From contig NZ_FWYF01000001.1 of assembly GCF_900176375.1 (NCBI RefSeq), forward strand, positions 1,746,449 to 1,810,448: 64,000 bases of DNA. The letters are read 5' to 3'. The notes below the pieces were generated by a model. The model saw only the letters and a program-made list of their open reading frames with translations, was not told the DNA's origin and did no database searches. Origin of the DNA: Reichenbachiella faecimaris. GTDB taxonomy: Bacteria; Bacteroidota; Bacteroidia; Cytophagales; Cyclobacteriaceae. A program made the translations under genes and the position numbers. Below are positions 18,975 through 28,431 of this stretch, piece after piece; the stretch's first letter is position 1, and every line of letters starts with the position of its first letter.

Positions 18975-20336
18975 TTATTTCTTTTTTTCTCCGGTTGCTT
19001 TAATAATACTTTTTACCTCGGCCATGTTGATCACTGGGAAGAATTTCGCGAAAGCGAAAAAACAAGTGAAAAACAATCCGAATGTAAAGATGTACACCCC
19101 TATGTCCACCCAAGTAGGGTAGAACATCGCCCAACTTGAAGGCAAGAAGTCTCTGTGTAGGGAAGTTACAATAATTACAAATCGCTCGAACCACATACCT
19201 ATATTCACAATGATTGAGATTACGAAAGTGGCTGCGATACTTGTTCTAATTTTCTTGAACCAGAATAACTGGGGAGAGATCACATTACAAGTCATCATCG
19301 AAGCATAAGCCCACCAGTATGGTCCAAGTGCTCTGTTGAAGAAAGCGTATTGCTCACCTTCAACACCTGAATACCAGGCGATGAAAAGCTCTGTGATATA
19401 AGCTACACCTACGATTGATCCAGTCACCATGATAATGATGTTCATCAAGGAGATGTGCTCGATAGTGATATAATCTTGTAGTTTGTAAACGTGTCTGGTG
19501 ACTATCATTAAAGTCAATACCATCGCAAATCCTGAGAAGATCGCACCTGCCACAAAGTAGGGAGGGAAGATTGTCGTATGCCATCCAGGGATTACTGAAG
19601 TAGCAAAGTCAAAGGATACAATGGTGTGTACTGAGAGTACCAGTGGTGTAGCCAATCCAGCCAACACTAAGGCAACCGTCTCGTATCGAGACCAGGTTTT
19701 GGCTGCTCCATCCCATCCAAGAGAAAGTGCGCCGTATATTTTTTTGCTGATGCCAGTTGCCCTGTCTCTAATGGTAGCAAAATCAGGAACGAGTCCAATG
19801 TACCAGAAAACAAGTGAAACTGAGAAGTAAGTCGAAATCGCAAATACGTCCCAAAGTAGCGGGGAGTTGAAGTTTACCCAAAGCGAACCGTAAGTGTTCG
19901 GTAGTGGCAAAGCCCAAATCGCTCCAATCCATGGACGACCCATGTGTAGCAATGGGAATTGTAACGCACAAATCACAGCAAAGATGGTCATCGCTTCAGC
20001 AGCACGGTTGATCGACATTCTCCATCGCTGTCTAAACAGCAATAGGATCGCCGAGATCAATGTACCAGCATGACCTATACCTACCCACCATACAAAGTTG
20101 GTAATATCCCAAGCCCAACCTACGGTTTTGTTTAGACCCCAGCTTCCGATGCCTTCCCAAACTAAAGTAAAGACACAAAAGGCGCCATAGCCTAAGAGCG
20201 CCAATGATACCGCCATAGCGGCATACCAAGACTTGGCAGGTGCCTGCTCTACTCTTATACAAATGTCCTCAGTGACGTCGTGTACCGTTTTGCCCCCTGT
20301 GACGAGAGGTTTACGAACTACTGCTTCTGCGTGCAT
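18975..20336 (-). CDS. actC: Alternative complex III NrfD-like quinol subunit ActC
   Basis: 453 aa with about ten transmembrane helices, NrfD/PsrC family. The recognisable segments include [39 protein letters not shown] and [26 protein letters not shown]. ActC carries the quinol oxidation site and passes electrons to the FeS subunit ActB. It lies 19 bases downstream of actB and 1 base upstream of actD. Confidence 0.95.
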   Translation of the reverse strand: MHAEAVVRKPLVTGGKTVHDVTEDICIRVEQAPAKSWYAAMAVSLALLGYGAFCVFTLVWEGIGSWGLNKTVGWAWDITNFVWWVGIGHAGTLISAILLLFRQRWRMSINRAAEAMTIFAVICALQFPLLHMGRPWIGAIWALPLPNTYGSLWVNFNSPLLWDVFAISTYFSVSLVFWYIGLVPDFATIRDRATGISKKIYGALSLGWDGAAKTWSRYETVALVLAGLATPLVLSVHTIVSFDFATSVIPGWHTTIFPPYFVAGAIFSGFAMVLTLMIVTRHVYKLQDYITIEHISLMNIIIMVTGSIVGVAYITELFIAWYSGVEGEQYAFFNRALGPYWWAYASMMTCNVISPQLFWFKKIRTSIAATFVISIIVNIGMWFERFVIIVTSLHRDFLPSSWAMFYPTWVDIGVYIFTFGLFFTCFFAFAKFFPVINMAEVKSIIKATGEKKK

Positions 20337-20355
20337 ATTGATGTTAATTTATAAA

Positions 20356-23300
20356 TTAAGCGTTAGCTTCTTTTCCTTCTTTATTTCTAATCTTAGTGAA
20401 GTACCATACATTAGGCTTCACAGCAAGCTCTTCCAACACGTGGTAAGCTCTTTCTTCTTTCACTTCTGGTCCGTTTTCTCCGTTTTCTAATTTCAACATT
20501 TGTGAAATTCTAGATTTAGGATCTTTCAAGTCACCGAATACGATGGCTTCTGACGGACAAGCTGAAGCACAAGCTGAAGTAATCTCACCATCTACTGGTC
20601 TTCTTCCTTCTTTCTTAGCTTCTAGTTTACCATACTGGATTCTCTGAACACAGAATGAACATTTTTCCATTACCCCTCTAGATCGAACAGTTACGTCTGG
20701 GTTCAATACCATTTTACCCAAGTCGTTGTTCATAGAAGTATTTTCAGGGAACTGATCGTTGTCGTGATACTTGAACCAGTTGAATCTTCTTACTTTATAT
20801 GGACAGTTGTTTGCACAATATCTTGTACCGATACATCTGTTGTAAGCCATTTGGTTCAACCCTTCCGTAGAGTGGTTGGTAGCAGCCACAGGACAAACTG
20901 TCTCACATGGCGCATTGTTACACTGCTGACACATCATTGGTTGGAATACCACCTCCGGGTTTTGAGAAATCAATTCGCCTTGCTTGAATTCGCTAAGTCC
21001 TTTTTCTTTCTCAGTCATTTCTGACTCAGTAGGATTACTATAATATCTATCGATTCTCAGCCAAGTCATTTCTCTTCGGTTGAGGACTTCTTCTTTTCCT
21101 ACTACAGGTACGTTGTTTTCTGCCTGACAAGAAACGGTACATGCACCACATCCAGTACAAGAGTTCAAGTCGATCGTCATACCCCAGTGGTGGTTTGGAT
21201 ACTCATGTCCAGACCAAAGAGATACGTTACCTGGTTTAGTTTTTCCGCTGTAAGTAGTGATCATTGGGAAATCTCTACCTGCACTTGGATCTTTTTGATA
21301 TTTTGAAAGAATAGACTCTTGGATCACATTTTCTCTGCCCATGTAAGTATGGTGAGTTTGTGTCTGAGCTACTCTATATTCTTCTCCGCTTACTGCTACA
21401 GAAACTCCTGAAGTCACTGCTTTGCTCTGCGCTCCAGTTTTGTAGTCCATCAATGGGTAAGCATTTACGCCCACTCCGTTGGCTACTTTACCTGCGCTGG
21501 TTCTTCCGTATCCTACTGCTAATCCTACCGTTCCGTTCGCTTGTCCAGGTTGAACCATGGCAGGAACTTTTAGGGTTTGATTTCCTACTGTCAACGTAAC
21601 CAACTGAGTGGTCATGTCTCCTAATTTCAACCCTAGCTCTTCAGCCATTTTTGGCGAAATAGTCAAGTAGTTGTCCCAAACTGCTTTAGTGATCGGGTCA
21701 GGCATTTCTTGCAACCATGGGTTGTTGGCCTGAGATCCATTACCAACTGCTGATTTTTCGTACATCACTAACTCAACGCCTGAGGCAGTTGACTTGATTC
21801 CTGCTCCAGCAGCTGCAACATCTCCTGCGAAAGTAACAGCCTCAGCCGTAACAGCAGTTTCTAAGATACCAGCCTGAACTGTCGCATCCCAATACGTTTG
21901 CTTGTCGCCTGTAGCATTGGCCGTCCATCTCGCTTTCACGAAGTCAAAGTAAGATTCATTGCTACCAGACCATACCAAGAAAGACTGTCCTGCTTGACGC
22001 GTATTGAACAAGTTAGAAATGGTAGGCTGAGATAAACTGAATTTGCCAGTGACTGGCTCAAAATCATTCCAAGACTCCAAGAAGTGATTATCTGGAGCAA
22101 TGGCGCTAGTCAAGCTAGCCGTTTCATCTTTTCTATCTGATGTAGAAAGAGAGAATTTAGCTTTTTTCAAACCAGTAGCAATCTGAGCACCCAAAGCGTG
22201 ATCATAAACTGGGTTGCTATTAAAAAACAAAACTCCATCAATGTTACCTGCATTCAGGTCTTTGATGAAGTTTACCATTGCTTTGTCGTCTCCTTTTCTG
22301 GTATTGACTGCAGATGCCAAATCAATTGTAGCTCCGTAGCAACCTAATAAGTTGTTGATCGCATTGACAAGGACTTGAACGTTTTCGTCATTTGATCCTG
22401 AAACTACTAGTGACTTCGACTTGCTCGACCAAAGGTCGTTAGCTGCTTTTGTCAATACCGCTGAGTCAGCCACTTTAGGAGCTGATACTGCAGGAGCGCC
22501 AGCTTTAGCAGCTAGCATGTTATATAAGTTAGCAACGTAAGCACCTTGCTGAGAAGGCTTGATTGCATTTCTATAATCTGCGTTAGAACCAGTCAATGAA
22601 AGATTAGACTCAAAAGAGTACAATCTCGACATGGTTTTCTTTTTATCATTCAATCTTCTGGTTTGCGCAAACTGCTTACTATGAAGTGTGTGGTTCAACC
22701 AGTTGCCTAGAAAGTCAGCATCGAAAGACACGATGGTGTCCGCTTTGCTGAAGTCATAAGAAGGAATAGCTCTTTTACCAAAGGATTTTTCATTGGCAGC
22801 CAATGCACCACTGAAAGACACCTGATCGTATTGGATATGCTCAAGACCTGCATACTTAGCTTTCAATGCGTCAATAGCAGCTAAAGTAGATGGACTGAAA
22901 ACAGAAGCACTTACTAAAGCAATCCTATTGGCTCCAGCCAATTGCTTAGCTACTTCTGTGTCTAGGTCATCCCATGAAACAGATTTGCCTGCCAATTCAG
23001 GGCCTTGTAATCTTTCTTTGTCGTAAAGTGAAAGAACAGAAGCCTGAGCTTGAGAAGAAGTACCTCCACCACTCACAGTAGATAGTTTATTTCCGTCGAT
23101 TTTGATCGGACGACCTTCTCTTGTCTTTACTACTACTGAACAGTATTCGTTACCATTCACATAAGACGAAGCATAATAATTTGGAACACCTGGATCTACA
23201 TCCACTGGCTTGTTCAAATAAGGAATAGCTTTTCTGACAGGGGTTTCACAAGCGGCCAGTGAAGCTGCTGCTACACCAAATCCCATCAATTTCAAGAAGT

Positions 23301-23442
23301 CCCTTCTGCTGGCGCCGATTCCTTCAGACTCACCACTGATTGGCAAGTACTCTGGAAACTCTTTGTCAGCATGCTTTTCGAATTCAGGGTTTTTGGTCAA
23401 TTCCTCTAACCCTTTCCAATATTGCTTTTTGGTCTCTTTCAT
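20356..23442 (-). CDS. actB: Alternative complex III iron-sulfur subunit ActB (molybdopterin-like plus ferredoxin)
   Basis: 1028 aa. A twin-arginine type signal (SRRDFLKLMGFG, followed by a Cys that could be lipidated) lies about 45 residues in, as in the Tat-variant-translocated family. The first two-thirds is a molybdopterin-oxidoreductase-like domain that in this family lacks the cofactor. The C-terminal third has four cysteine sets: CTGCGACTVSC, CQQCNNAPCETVC, CIGTRYCANNC and CSFCV with CASAC, giving up to four FeS clusters. It takes electrons from ActC and passes them to ActA/ActE hemes. The stretch from about residues 300 to 650 is rich in Ala, Ser and Asn, as is usual for this divergent domain. 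Confidence 0.95.
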   Translation of the reverse strand: MKETKKQYWKGLEELTKNPEFEKHADKEFPEYLPISGESEGIGASRRDFLKLMGFGVAAASLAACETPVRKAIPYLNKPVDVDPGVPNYYASSYVNGNEYCSVVVKTREGRPIKIDGNKLSTVSGGGTSSQAQASVLSLYDKERLQGPELAGKSVSWDDLDTEVAKQLAGANRIALVSASVFSPSTLAAIDALKAKYAGLEHIQYDQVSFSGALAANEKSFGKRAIPSYDFSKADTIVSFDADFLGNWLNHTLHSKQFAQTRRLNDKKKTMSRLYSFESNLSLTGSNADYRNAIKPSQQGAYVANLYNMLAAKAGAPAVSAPKVADSAVLTKAANDLWSSKSKSLVVSGSNDENVQVLVNAINNLLGCYGATIDLASAVNTRKGDDKAMVNFIKDLNAGNIDGVLFFNSNPVYDHALGAQIATGLKKAKFSLSTSDRKDETASLTSAIAPDNHFLESWNDFEPVTGKFSLSQPTISNLFNTRQAGQSFLVWSGSNESYFDFVKARWTANATGDKQTYWDATVQAGILETAVTAEAVTFAGDVAAAGAGIKSTASGVELVMYEKSAVGNGSQANNPWLQEMPDPITKAVWDNYLTISPKMAEELGLKLGDMTTQLVTLTVGNQTLKVPAMVQPGQANGTVGLAVGYGRTSAGKVANGVGVNAYPLMDYKTGAQSKAVTSGVSVAVSGEEYRVAQTQTHHTYMGRENVIQESILSKYQKDPSAGRDFPMITTYSGKTKPGNVSLWSGHEYPNHHWGMTIDLNSCTGCGACTVSCQAENNVPVVGKEEVLNRREMTWLRIDRYYSNPTESEMTEKEKGLSEFKQGELISQNPEVVFQPMMCQQCNNAPCETVCPVAATNHSTEGLNQMAYNRCIGTRYCANNCPYKVRRFNWFKYHDNDQFPENTSMNNDLGKMVLNPDVTVRSRGVMEKCSFCVQRIQYGKLEAKKEGRRPVDGEITSACASACPSEAIVFGDLKDPKSRISQMLKLENGENGPEVKEERAYHVLEELAVKPNVWYFTKIRNKEGKEANA

Positions 23443-23518
23443 GTGTTCTTACTTGACTTTATTAGTCGTATGAAGTGATACCCACTTCAATAAAAGTGTC
23501 TTAATATTCTTTATATAA

Positions 23519-24781
23519 TTAATAGTGACATTTAGAGCACTCAAGCCCGCCTATGTCTTCTACCTTCATTGACTCCTTGCTATGCTCTGCATGCTTGGCT
23601 ACCAACTTATTATAATAATCGTTTCCTTTTGTATTCACATCTGTCTCTCTGTGACAGTTGATACACCAGCCCATGGTCAATGGAGCATACTGTGAAACTT
23701 TGTCCATTTCTTCGATAGGGCCATGGCAGGTCTGACATTCAATCTCTCCTACCTTTACGTGTTGTGAGTGATTGAAATATGCCAAGTCAGGTAAGTTATG
23801 AATTCTCACCCACTCGATTGGCTCATTGTTTTCTATGGCTGCATAGATCTTTTGGATCTCAGGAGATTCAGTTTTGATCGATGAGTGGCAGTTCATACAA
23901 ATGTTGGGAGAAGGAATGTTCGCATTCTTACTCTTTCTCACCCCAGTGTGACAGTAGTTACAGTCAATCTTATAATCTCCTGCGTGAATCTTATGCGAAA
24001 ACGCTATGGGCTGATCTGGCTGATAACCTTGCTGTACACCTATTGTAAAGATGCCATCAATAGCAGACTTCATAATGATTGCAGTAAATACAAATGCCGC
24101 CAAGCCTAGAAAAGCGTTACTCTTCACTAATGCACCAACATCGAACGTTTGCTCAGCGATTTCCCGATCTTCCTCAGACAAGTCATCTTTCTGAGACAAG
24201 TATTTCTTTAGCATGGTAATGATCATGCCAAGCACTGCTAGTATCAGAACTAGAACGACTAGTAAAACGATCATCACAATATTCACAAATTGTGATGGTT
24301 CTTGAGAAGCCACTTCATCGCCACCTGTGGTGGTAGTTTCTTCAGTAGCCACTACAATCTCTTTCGCGGACTCAGCCTTAAGGTATCCTACAATAGAAGC
24401 AATCTCTGCATCTTCGAAATCGAAGGCAGTCATTTCTGTCTTGTTGTATTCATTGTAAAGGTTTACAGCATAATCGTCTCCACTCTGAATGACCTTCTGA
24501 GAGTTTTTAACAAATGCTTGAATCCAAGCTAAATTTCTTCTCTTATGTACATCTCTCAGTGCAGGTCCAATCACCTTATCATTCACTGCATGACAAACTG
24601 TACAATTAGCTTTGAATAACTTTTCTCCTGCTGAAATGGTCGCCTCGTCTGTAGGAATGCCATCATCCTGTGCTACAGCCGTATTTTGAGTGAACAAAAC
24701 TGAAAAAATCAAGGAGAGGAATAGAACGGTTTTAGTGCTTAAAAATCCCGCTCTTGAGTGTAAACTATATTTTTTTGACAT
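23519..24781 (-). CDS. actA: Alternative complex III multiheme cytochrome c ActA with fused monoheme domain
   Basis: 420 aa with six CxxCH sites: one in an N-terminal cytochrome c domain after the signal peptide (CTVCH, near residue 60), and five in the C-terminal part (CNYCH, CMNCH, CQTCH, CINCH, CSKCH). Two transmembrane segments lie between (about residues 165-195 and 225-245). The last CxxCH is two residues from the end. A pentaheme ActA with a fused extra heme domain is a layout known in Bacteroidota. It is the first gene of the operon and has a good promoter upstream. It conducts electrons in the periplasm. Confidence 0.93.
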   Translation of the reverse strand: MSKKYSLHSRAGFLSTKTVLFLSLIFSVLFTQNTAVAQDDGIPTDEATISAGEKLFKANCTVCHAVNDKVIGPALRDVHKRRNLAWIQAFVKNSQKVIQSGDDYAVNLYNEYNKTEMTAFDFEDAEIASIVGYLKAESAKEIVVATEETTTTGGDEVASQEPSQFVNIVMIVLLVVLVLILAVLGMIITMLKKYLSQKDDLSEEDREIAEQTFDVGALVKSNAFLGLAAFVFTAIIMKSAIDGIFTIGVQQGYQPDQPIAFSHKIHAGDYKIDCNYCHTGVRKSKNANIPSPNICMNCHSSIKTESPEIQKIYAAIENNEPIEWVRIHNLPDLAYFNHSQHVKVGEIECQTCHGPIEEMDKVSQYAPLTMGWCINCHRETDVNTKGNDYYNKLVAKHAEHSKESMKVEDIGGLECSKCHY

Positions 24782-24806
24782 CAGTTTTAGCTTTCCTTTT
24801 TGTAAA

Positions 24807-24843
24807 GTGGTGCAAATGTAACATCGGGCTCTTGTATTTCAAA
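24807..24843 (-). promoter_or_regulatory. Bacteroidota sigma-A promoter of the act-cox operon
   Basis: On the minus strand, TTTG (24843-24840) is followed after exactly 19 bases by TACATTTG (24820-24813). This fits the Bacteroidota -33/-7 consensus TTTG-N19-TAnnTTTG. Transcription would start near 24807, giving a leader of about 26 bases before the actA ATG. The rest of the 317-base gap up to 25098 is AT-rich; apart from the -7 box for padR I see nothing else. Confidence 0.6.
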
Positions 24844-25086
24844 AACATAATAATACCTTCTACGTAGTGATAGCTCTACCTCCCTGTTAAGGGTATGTTA
24901 TGTCACTGTTTATCAATATCTTATGATTAATATTTTAGCTGAAAATCACGCTATTTAGAATTGATATAAATAAATCATTTTGCTGCCAATATAATAAATC
25001 ACCACACCTATATATATAGGTATAACTACTGGTTTCCTAATCTTCATTTTTTTGGATAAAAAAAACATATACATAATATTCTTATG

Positions 25087-25094
25087 TATATTTG
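25087..25094 (+). promoter_or_regulatory. Candidate -7 box for the padR-M23 pair
   Basis: TATATTTG matches TAnnTTTG exactly, but no -33 TTTG is found at the right distance. Transcription would begin at or next to the ATG at 25099, making the mRNA leaderless or nearly so. It may also overlap the binding site of the PadR protein itself (inference). Confidence 0.35.
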
Positions 25095-25098
25095 TCCT

Positions 25099-25434
25099 AT
25101 GTATTCAAAAGAATTGCTCAAAGGAACATTAAAAACCATTGTACTTAAGCTATTATCAGCTAATGGTGAAATGTATGGCTATGAAATCACTCAAAAAGTG
25201 AAGGTTTTAACCAATGAAAAAATCCAACTGACTGAGGGGGCGCTGTATCCCACATTGCACAAACTAGAAGCTGATGGTTTGGTAACCACTCAAGTGGAAA
25301 ACATCAATGGTAGAAAAAGAAAGTATTATCAGGTAACTGCCGCTGGCAATACAGAGGCGACAGAGCGCTCTAATGAGTTCACAGAATTTGTTCAAACCAT
25401 GCTCATTCTACTCAATCCACAATTAACTAAATAA
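25099..25434 (+). CDS. PadR-family transcriptional regulator
   Basis: 111 aa from ATG 25099 (MYSKELLKG); an earlier in-frame ATG at 25084 adds five residues and is less likely because it sits upstream of the -7 box. The winged-helix pattern of the family is clear: LKGTLKTIVLKLL, MYGYEITQKV, LTEGALYPTLHKLEADGLV and GRKRKYYQVT. The C-terminal helix is the dimerisation part. PadR proteins usually repress their own operon and the adjacent membrane-protein gene. The next gene starts 8 bases after its stop, and its N-terminal part looks like the HAAS domain that commonly accompanies PadR regulators. Confidence 0.92.
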   Translation: MYSKELLKGTLKTIVLKLLSANGEMYGYEITQKVKVLTNEKIQLTEGALYPTLHKLEADGLVTTQVENINGRKRKYYQVTAAGNTEATERSNEFTEFVQTMLILLNPQLTK

Positions 25435-25442
25435 GCACTAAT

Positions 25443-26207
25443 ATGAAGGCTATTAAATCACTGACAAAAACTCAGTACCTATACATTACCAACGATCTAA
25501 AAGCAAAGGGGCTTTCCAAGGGTTTTCGGACGGAATTACTTGATCATATATGCTGCATGGTTGAACTTGAGCTTTCTGATGGGAAAGAATTTTCAGTTGC
25601 CTATGCAGATGTATTAGATGCGTTTGGCAATGAAGGTTTTGAAGAATTGAGGCAAACCTCTCCAGTTATAAAAAAACAACGTAGAAATACCATCAGTCAA
25701 CTATTAGCCTCTGGCATAGCTGCTTCCATTTTTATGCTGGTGTTTGGTGCGGATGCGCAAGAACCTCCCACTATCTCACCATTGGATCACTACAAACGAA
25801 TTACTTCAAATTTTGGTCAGCGCTACAATCCATTGAAGAAGAAAAAGGATTTTCACAATGGCGTAGATTTTTCTGCCGAAATTGGAACACCCGTGCAGTC
25901 AACAGCAACAGGCACAGTCCTCTCAGTTCAAGAGAAATTGAGCGGTTATGGTTATAAAATAGAAATAGAGCATAGTGAGGGGTTTGTAACCAGATACGCC
26001 CACTTATCTGAAATCAGTGTAAAAGAAGGAGAACTTGTCACGTTAGGGCAGGTCATTGGTCTCTCAGGTAATACAGGATTATCAACAGCGCCACACCTTC
26101 ATTATGAGGTAATCAAAGATGGTAACCCTCAAGATCCTTTAAATTATTTTACAGTACAAGAGGAGCACATGGAGGATAAGGTTATTATGGACAATCGAAA
26201 TGATTAA
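25443..26207 (+). CDS. HAAS-like domain fused through a membrane helix to an M23 metallopeptidase
   Basis: 254 aa. Residues about 1-75 form a helical cytoplasmic domain (LLDHICCMVELELSDGKEFSVAYADVL) resembling PadR-associated HAAS domains. A single membrane helix follows (about residues 84-103). The rest is a peptidase M23/LytM domain with the zinc ligand motif HNGVD (about residue 138) and HLHYE (about residue 218), both intact. It probably cleaves peptidoglycan cross-bridges in the periplasm while its N-terminal domain faces the cytoplasm. The operon with padR suggests regulated cell-wall remodelling. The HAAS assignment is by pattern only. Confidence 0.8.
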   Translation: MKAIKSLTKTQYLYITNDLKAKGLSKGFRTELLDHICCMVELELSDGKEFSVAYADVLDAFGNEGFEELRQTSPVIKKQRRNTISQLLASGIAASIFMLVFGADAQEPPTISPLDHYKRITSNFGQRYNPLKKKKDFHNGVDFSAEIGTPVQSTATGTVLSVQEKLSGYGYKIEIEHSEGFVTRYAHLSEISVKEGELVTLGQVIGLSGNTGLSTAPHLHYEVIKDGNPQDPLNYFTVQEEHMEDKVIMDNRND

Positions 26208-26215
26208 TTCCGACT

Positions 26216-26247
26216 TTTAGCCTTTCCAAAGCTTTGGAAAGGCTAAA
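26216..26247. terminator. Bidirectional hairpin between convergent genes
   Basis: A perfect 32-base palindrome (TTTAGCCTTTCC, centre AAAGCTTT, GGAAAGGCTAAA) lies between the stop of the M23 gene and the stop of the convergent ACT-like gene. There is no long U run on either side, so termination strength is uncertain. Confidence 0.6.
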
Positions 26248-26256
26248 TACTCATCT

Positions 26257-26928
26257 TTACAGCCCCCCCTCATCCATCTTAATCTTCATCAAAACTGAAA
26301 ATGCATCGTTGATGTTTTTCTGTTCCACGACAATCGAAAACTCGTTGGAGGTAGAGATCACTTCAATAACCGTAATTCCATACCAGGCAATCATTTTAAA
26401 GATGTAATAGTATAGACCATAGGCCCTTACATTGGATGCTTTGAGCATAACGGTCGCAGAACTCAATTGGCTATTGCCCGTGACATAGGTTTCCTTCTCA
26501 AATATTCTTTTGACACGACCCACAATATTTTCGCTAACAATCAAAGTACGTTCGTACATGCCTTGTGTAAACGAACAATAAGTATCTGGCAGACTCTGCA
26601 CTTCATGCAGTAATCGGGTTTGATTCTCTGTAAGTGTGGGTGAATTGGCATAAGTGAAGGTAGATAAGCCTGATCTTACAAAAATATCCCCAATATGCTC
26701 ACGGAAATTCTTTGGGTTCAGATTGAGTGCATTTACACCCATGGTAGAACGGCGCTTCAGGGCCATTAATATAGACGCTTCTGTGGCATCCTTCATCAAA
26801 ACCTTTGACACGTATGGCTGTAGCAGCCGTGCCAGTGACGAATAATTGATCAAATTGGCAGTCATGGCCTCTTCAATAAATGGCATTTTACGTATACCCT
26901 CTTCTACGATATCAGATATCTTCTTCAT
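26257..26928 (-). CDS. ACT-like regulatory protein without a kinase domain, divergent from lysA
   Basis: 223 aa, soluble, no signal peptide. The C-terminal half reads like the paired ACT domains of aspartate kinases (SSATVMLKASNVRAYGLYYYIFKMIAWYGITVIEVISTSNEFSIVVEQKNINDAFSVL split over about residues 155-215), while the N-terminal 130 residues are helical and contain none of the kinase motifs. It is transcribed divergently from diaminopimelate decarboxylase across a 111-base gap. ACT domains bind amino acids, so a role in sensing lysine or a related amino acid is plausible but is inferred from context. It could alternatively be a member of an uncharacterised Bacteroidota family unrelated to lysine. 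Confidence 0.6.
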   Translation of the reverse strand: MKKISDIVEEGIRKMPFIEEAMTANLINYSSLARLLQPYVSKVLMKDATEASILMALKRRSTMGVNALNLNPKNFREHIGDIFVRSGLSTFTYANSPTLTENQTRLLHEVQSLPDTYCSFTQGMYERTLIVSENIVGRVKRIFEKETYVTGNSQLSSATVMLKASNVRAYGLYYYIFKMIAWYGITVIEVISTSNEFSIVVEQKNINDAFSVLMKIKMDEGGL

Positions 26929-26979
26929 GTCGTTAAATATTTAACAAAGTGCAAATATTATGAATAATTCTAACATTAA

Positions 26980-27011
26980 TTTCACACGGGCCTATTTAAA
27001 AAATACTTTTG
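26980..27011 (+). promoter_or_regulatory. Candidate promoter of lysA
   Basis: TACTTTTG at 27004-27011 matches TAnnTTTG; TTTC at 26980-26983 is a near match to the -33 TTTG with a 20-base spacer. Transcription would start near 27017, about 23 bases before the ATG. Confidence 0.4.
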
Positions 27012-27039
27012 AATTCTGAATTTAAAATTGAAACCTAAG

Positions 27040-28215
27040 ATGTCGGTACGAACACCCTTTTATTACTACGATTTGACGCTGTTGGAAAACACGCTCGAAG
27101 AGATGCAGGCAGCCATCAATAATCCCAATTTTAAAGTACACTATGCGATCAAAGCCAATGCAGAAGATCGCATCCTTCATACCATTAAAAAACATGGACT
27201 TGGAGCAGACTGTGTAAGTGGTAATGAAATAAAAAAGGCACTCGAAATTGGTTTTGAGCCTCAAGACATAGTTTTAGCAGGAATTGGAAAATCTGATGAA
27301 GAACTTGAATTAGCAATTTCTCAAGGCATTCATAGTATAAACTGCGAGTCTATTGAAGAGCTCGAAGTGATCAATGAAATAGCAGAAAGACATGAGGCGA
27401 TAGCAAGCATTGCATTTAGAATCAATCCGAATGTAGATGCTCAAACCCATCATAAAATTACCACAGGGCTTAACGAAAACAAATTCGGAATTCCTATTAC
27501 AGAGTTGGACGCGGCGGTAGATGAAATATTGAAGCACAAGAACCTCGCGTTGAAGGGTATTCATTTTCACATTGGCTCACAAATTTTGAATCTTAACCCC
27601 TTTGCCAACCTCTGTCAGCAGGCCAATAACGTGACTACAAGTCTAAAGGCGCGGGGTATTGTATTAGAGCATATCAATGTAGGCGGCGGACTGGGTATCA
27701 ACTATACCAATCCAGATTCTCAATTGATTCCAAATTTCGTCGAATACTTCAGGGTATTTGAAAAATTCCTGAATCTTGAAGAAGGTCAAACCGTTCATTT
27801 TGAATTGGGGAGATCTATTGTGGGACAATGCGGCTCATTAGTTTCTAAGGTATTGTATGTGAAAAAAGGTGCTAGCTCCAATTTCGCCATTATTGATGCA
27901 GGCATGACCGATTTGATTCGTCCTGCGCTTTACAATGCTTTTCACAAAGTCGAAAACATATCTAAAGATGGAGAATTGGAACCTTATCATGTAGTAGGTC
28001 CCATCTGCGAAAGTTCAGATACTTTTGGTAAAACAGAGTTGCCCAAAACTTCACGAGGTGACTTCTTAATTATAAAATCAGCAGGAGCTTACGGACAAGT
28101 TCTCAGTTCAAATTATAACTTAAGAGATCGGGCTGCAGCCATTTACTCAGATGATATTTCTTTGGAAAACTATATTTCATCTAGAGAAACAGTATCCGAA
28201 CTGCTAGCAGTATAG
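27040..28215 (+). CDS. lysA: Diaminopimelate decarboxylase
   Basis: 391 aa from ATG 27040; a TTG at 27028 is also in frame but less likely. It is a fold-type III PLP enzyme. The PLP lysine is in HYAIKAN (Lys38), the phosphate-binding loop is NVGGGLG, and the active-site Cys of the second subunit is in CESSDTFG (Cys323). HFHIGSQ and ELGRSIV are also typical. The enzyme makes lysine from meso-diaminopimelate. Related alanine racemase-fold decarboxylases (ornithine, carboxynorspermidine) are alternatives, but the CESSD motif and the HIGSQ segment favour LysA. A terminator follows. Confidence 0.93.
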   Translation: MSVRTPFYYYDLTLLENTLEEMQAAINNPNFKVHYAIKANAEDRILHTIKKHGLGADCVSGNEIKKALEIGFEPQDIVLAGIGKSDEELELAISQGIHSINCESIEELEVINEIAERHEAIASIAFRINPNVDAQTHHKITTGLNENKFGIPITELDAAVDEILKHKNLALKGIHFHIGSQILNLNPFANLCQQANNVTTSLKARGIVLEHINVGGGLGINYTNPDSQLIPNFVEYFRVFEKFLNLEEGQTVHFELGRSIVGQCGSLVSKVLYVKKGASSNFAIIDAGMTDLIRPALYNAFHKVENISKDGELEPYHVVGPICESSDTFGKTELPKTSRGDFLIIKSAGAYGQVLSSNYNLRDRAAAIYSDDISLENYISSRETVSELLAV

Positions 28216-28255
28216 CTTTGAATTTGAAAATAATAATTAGTTAATAATAAAGATT

Positions 28256-28290
28256 AAGGCAAGTATATACACTTGTCTTTTTCTTTTTTT
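28256..28290 (+). terminator. Rho-independent terminator after lysA
   Basis: Stem GGCAAGT / ACTTGTC with loop ATATAC, followed by a T-rich run (TTTTTCTTTTTTT). Confidence 0.75.
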
Positions 28291-28431
28291 GCCTTCATAA
28301 TTTATACGTTTGGCTCTGACAGTGTCGTCAAAAAATCGTACATTTAGAATCCACGCCTAATACCCAGATAATGTCCGACTCGTTCGGTCAGTCTTTTTAC
28401 CAGGATTTGTTAACGAAAAGTTGATTGACAA

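Noticed and set aside
28305-28312. TACGTTTG as a firm promoter of the orphan histidine kinase
   Set aside because: The -7 match is good but no -33 box is at the right distance and the start codon is 119 bases away; left as a remark only.
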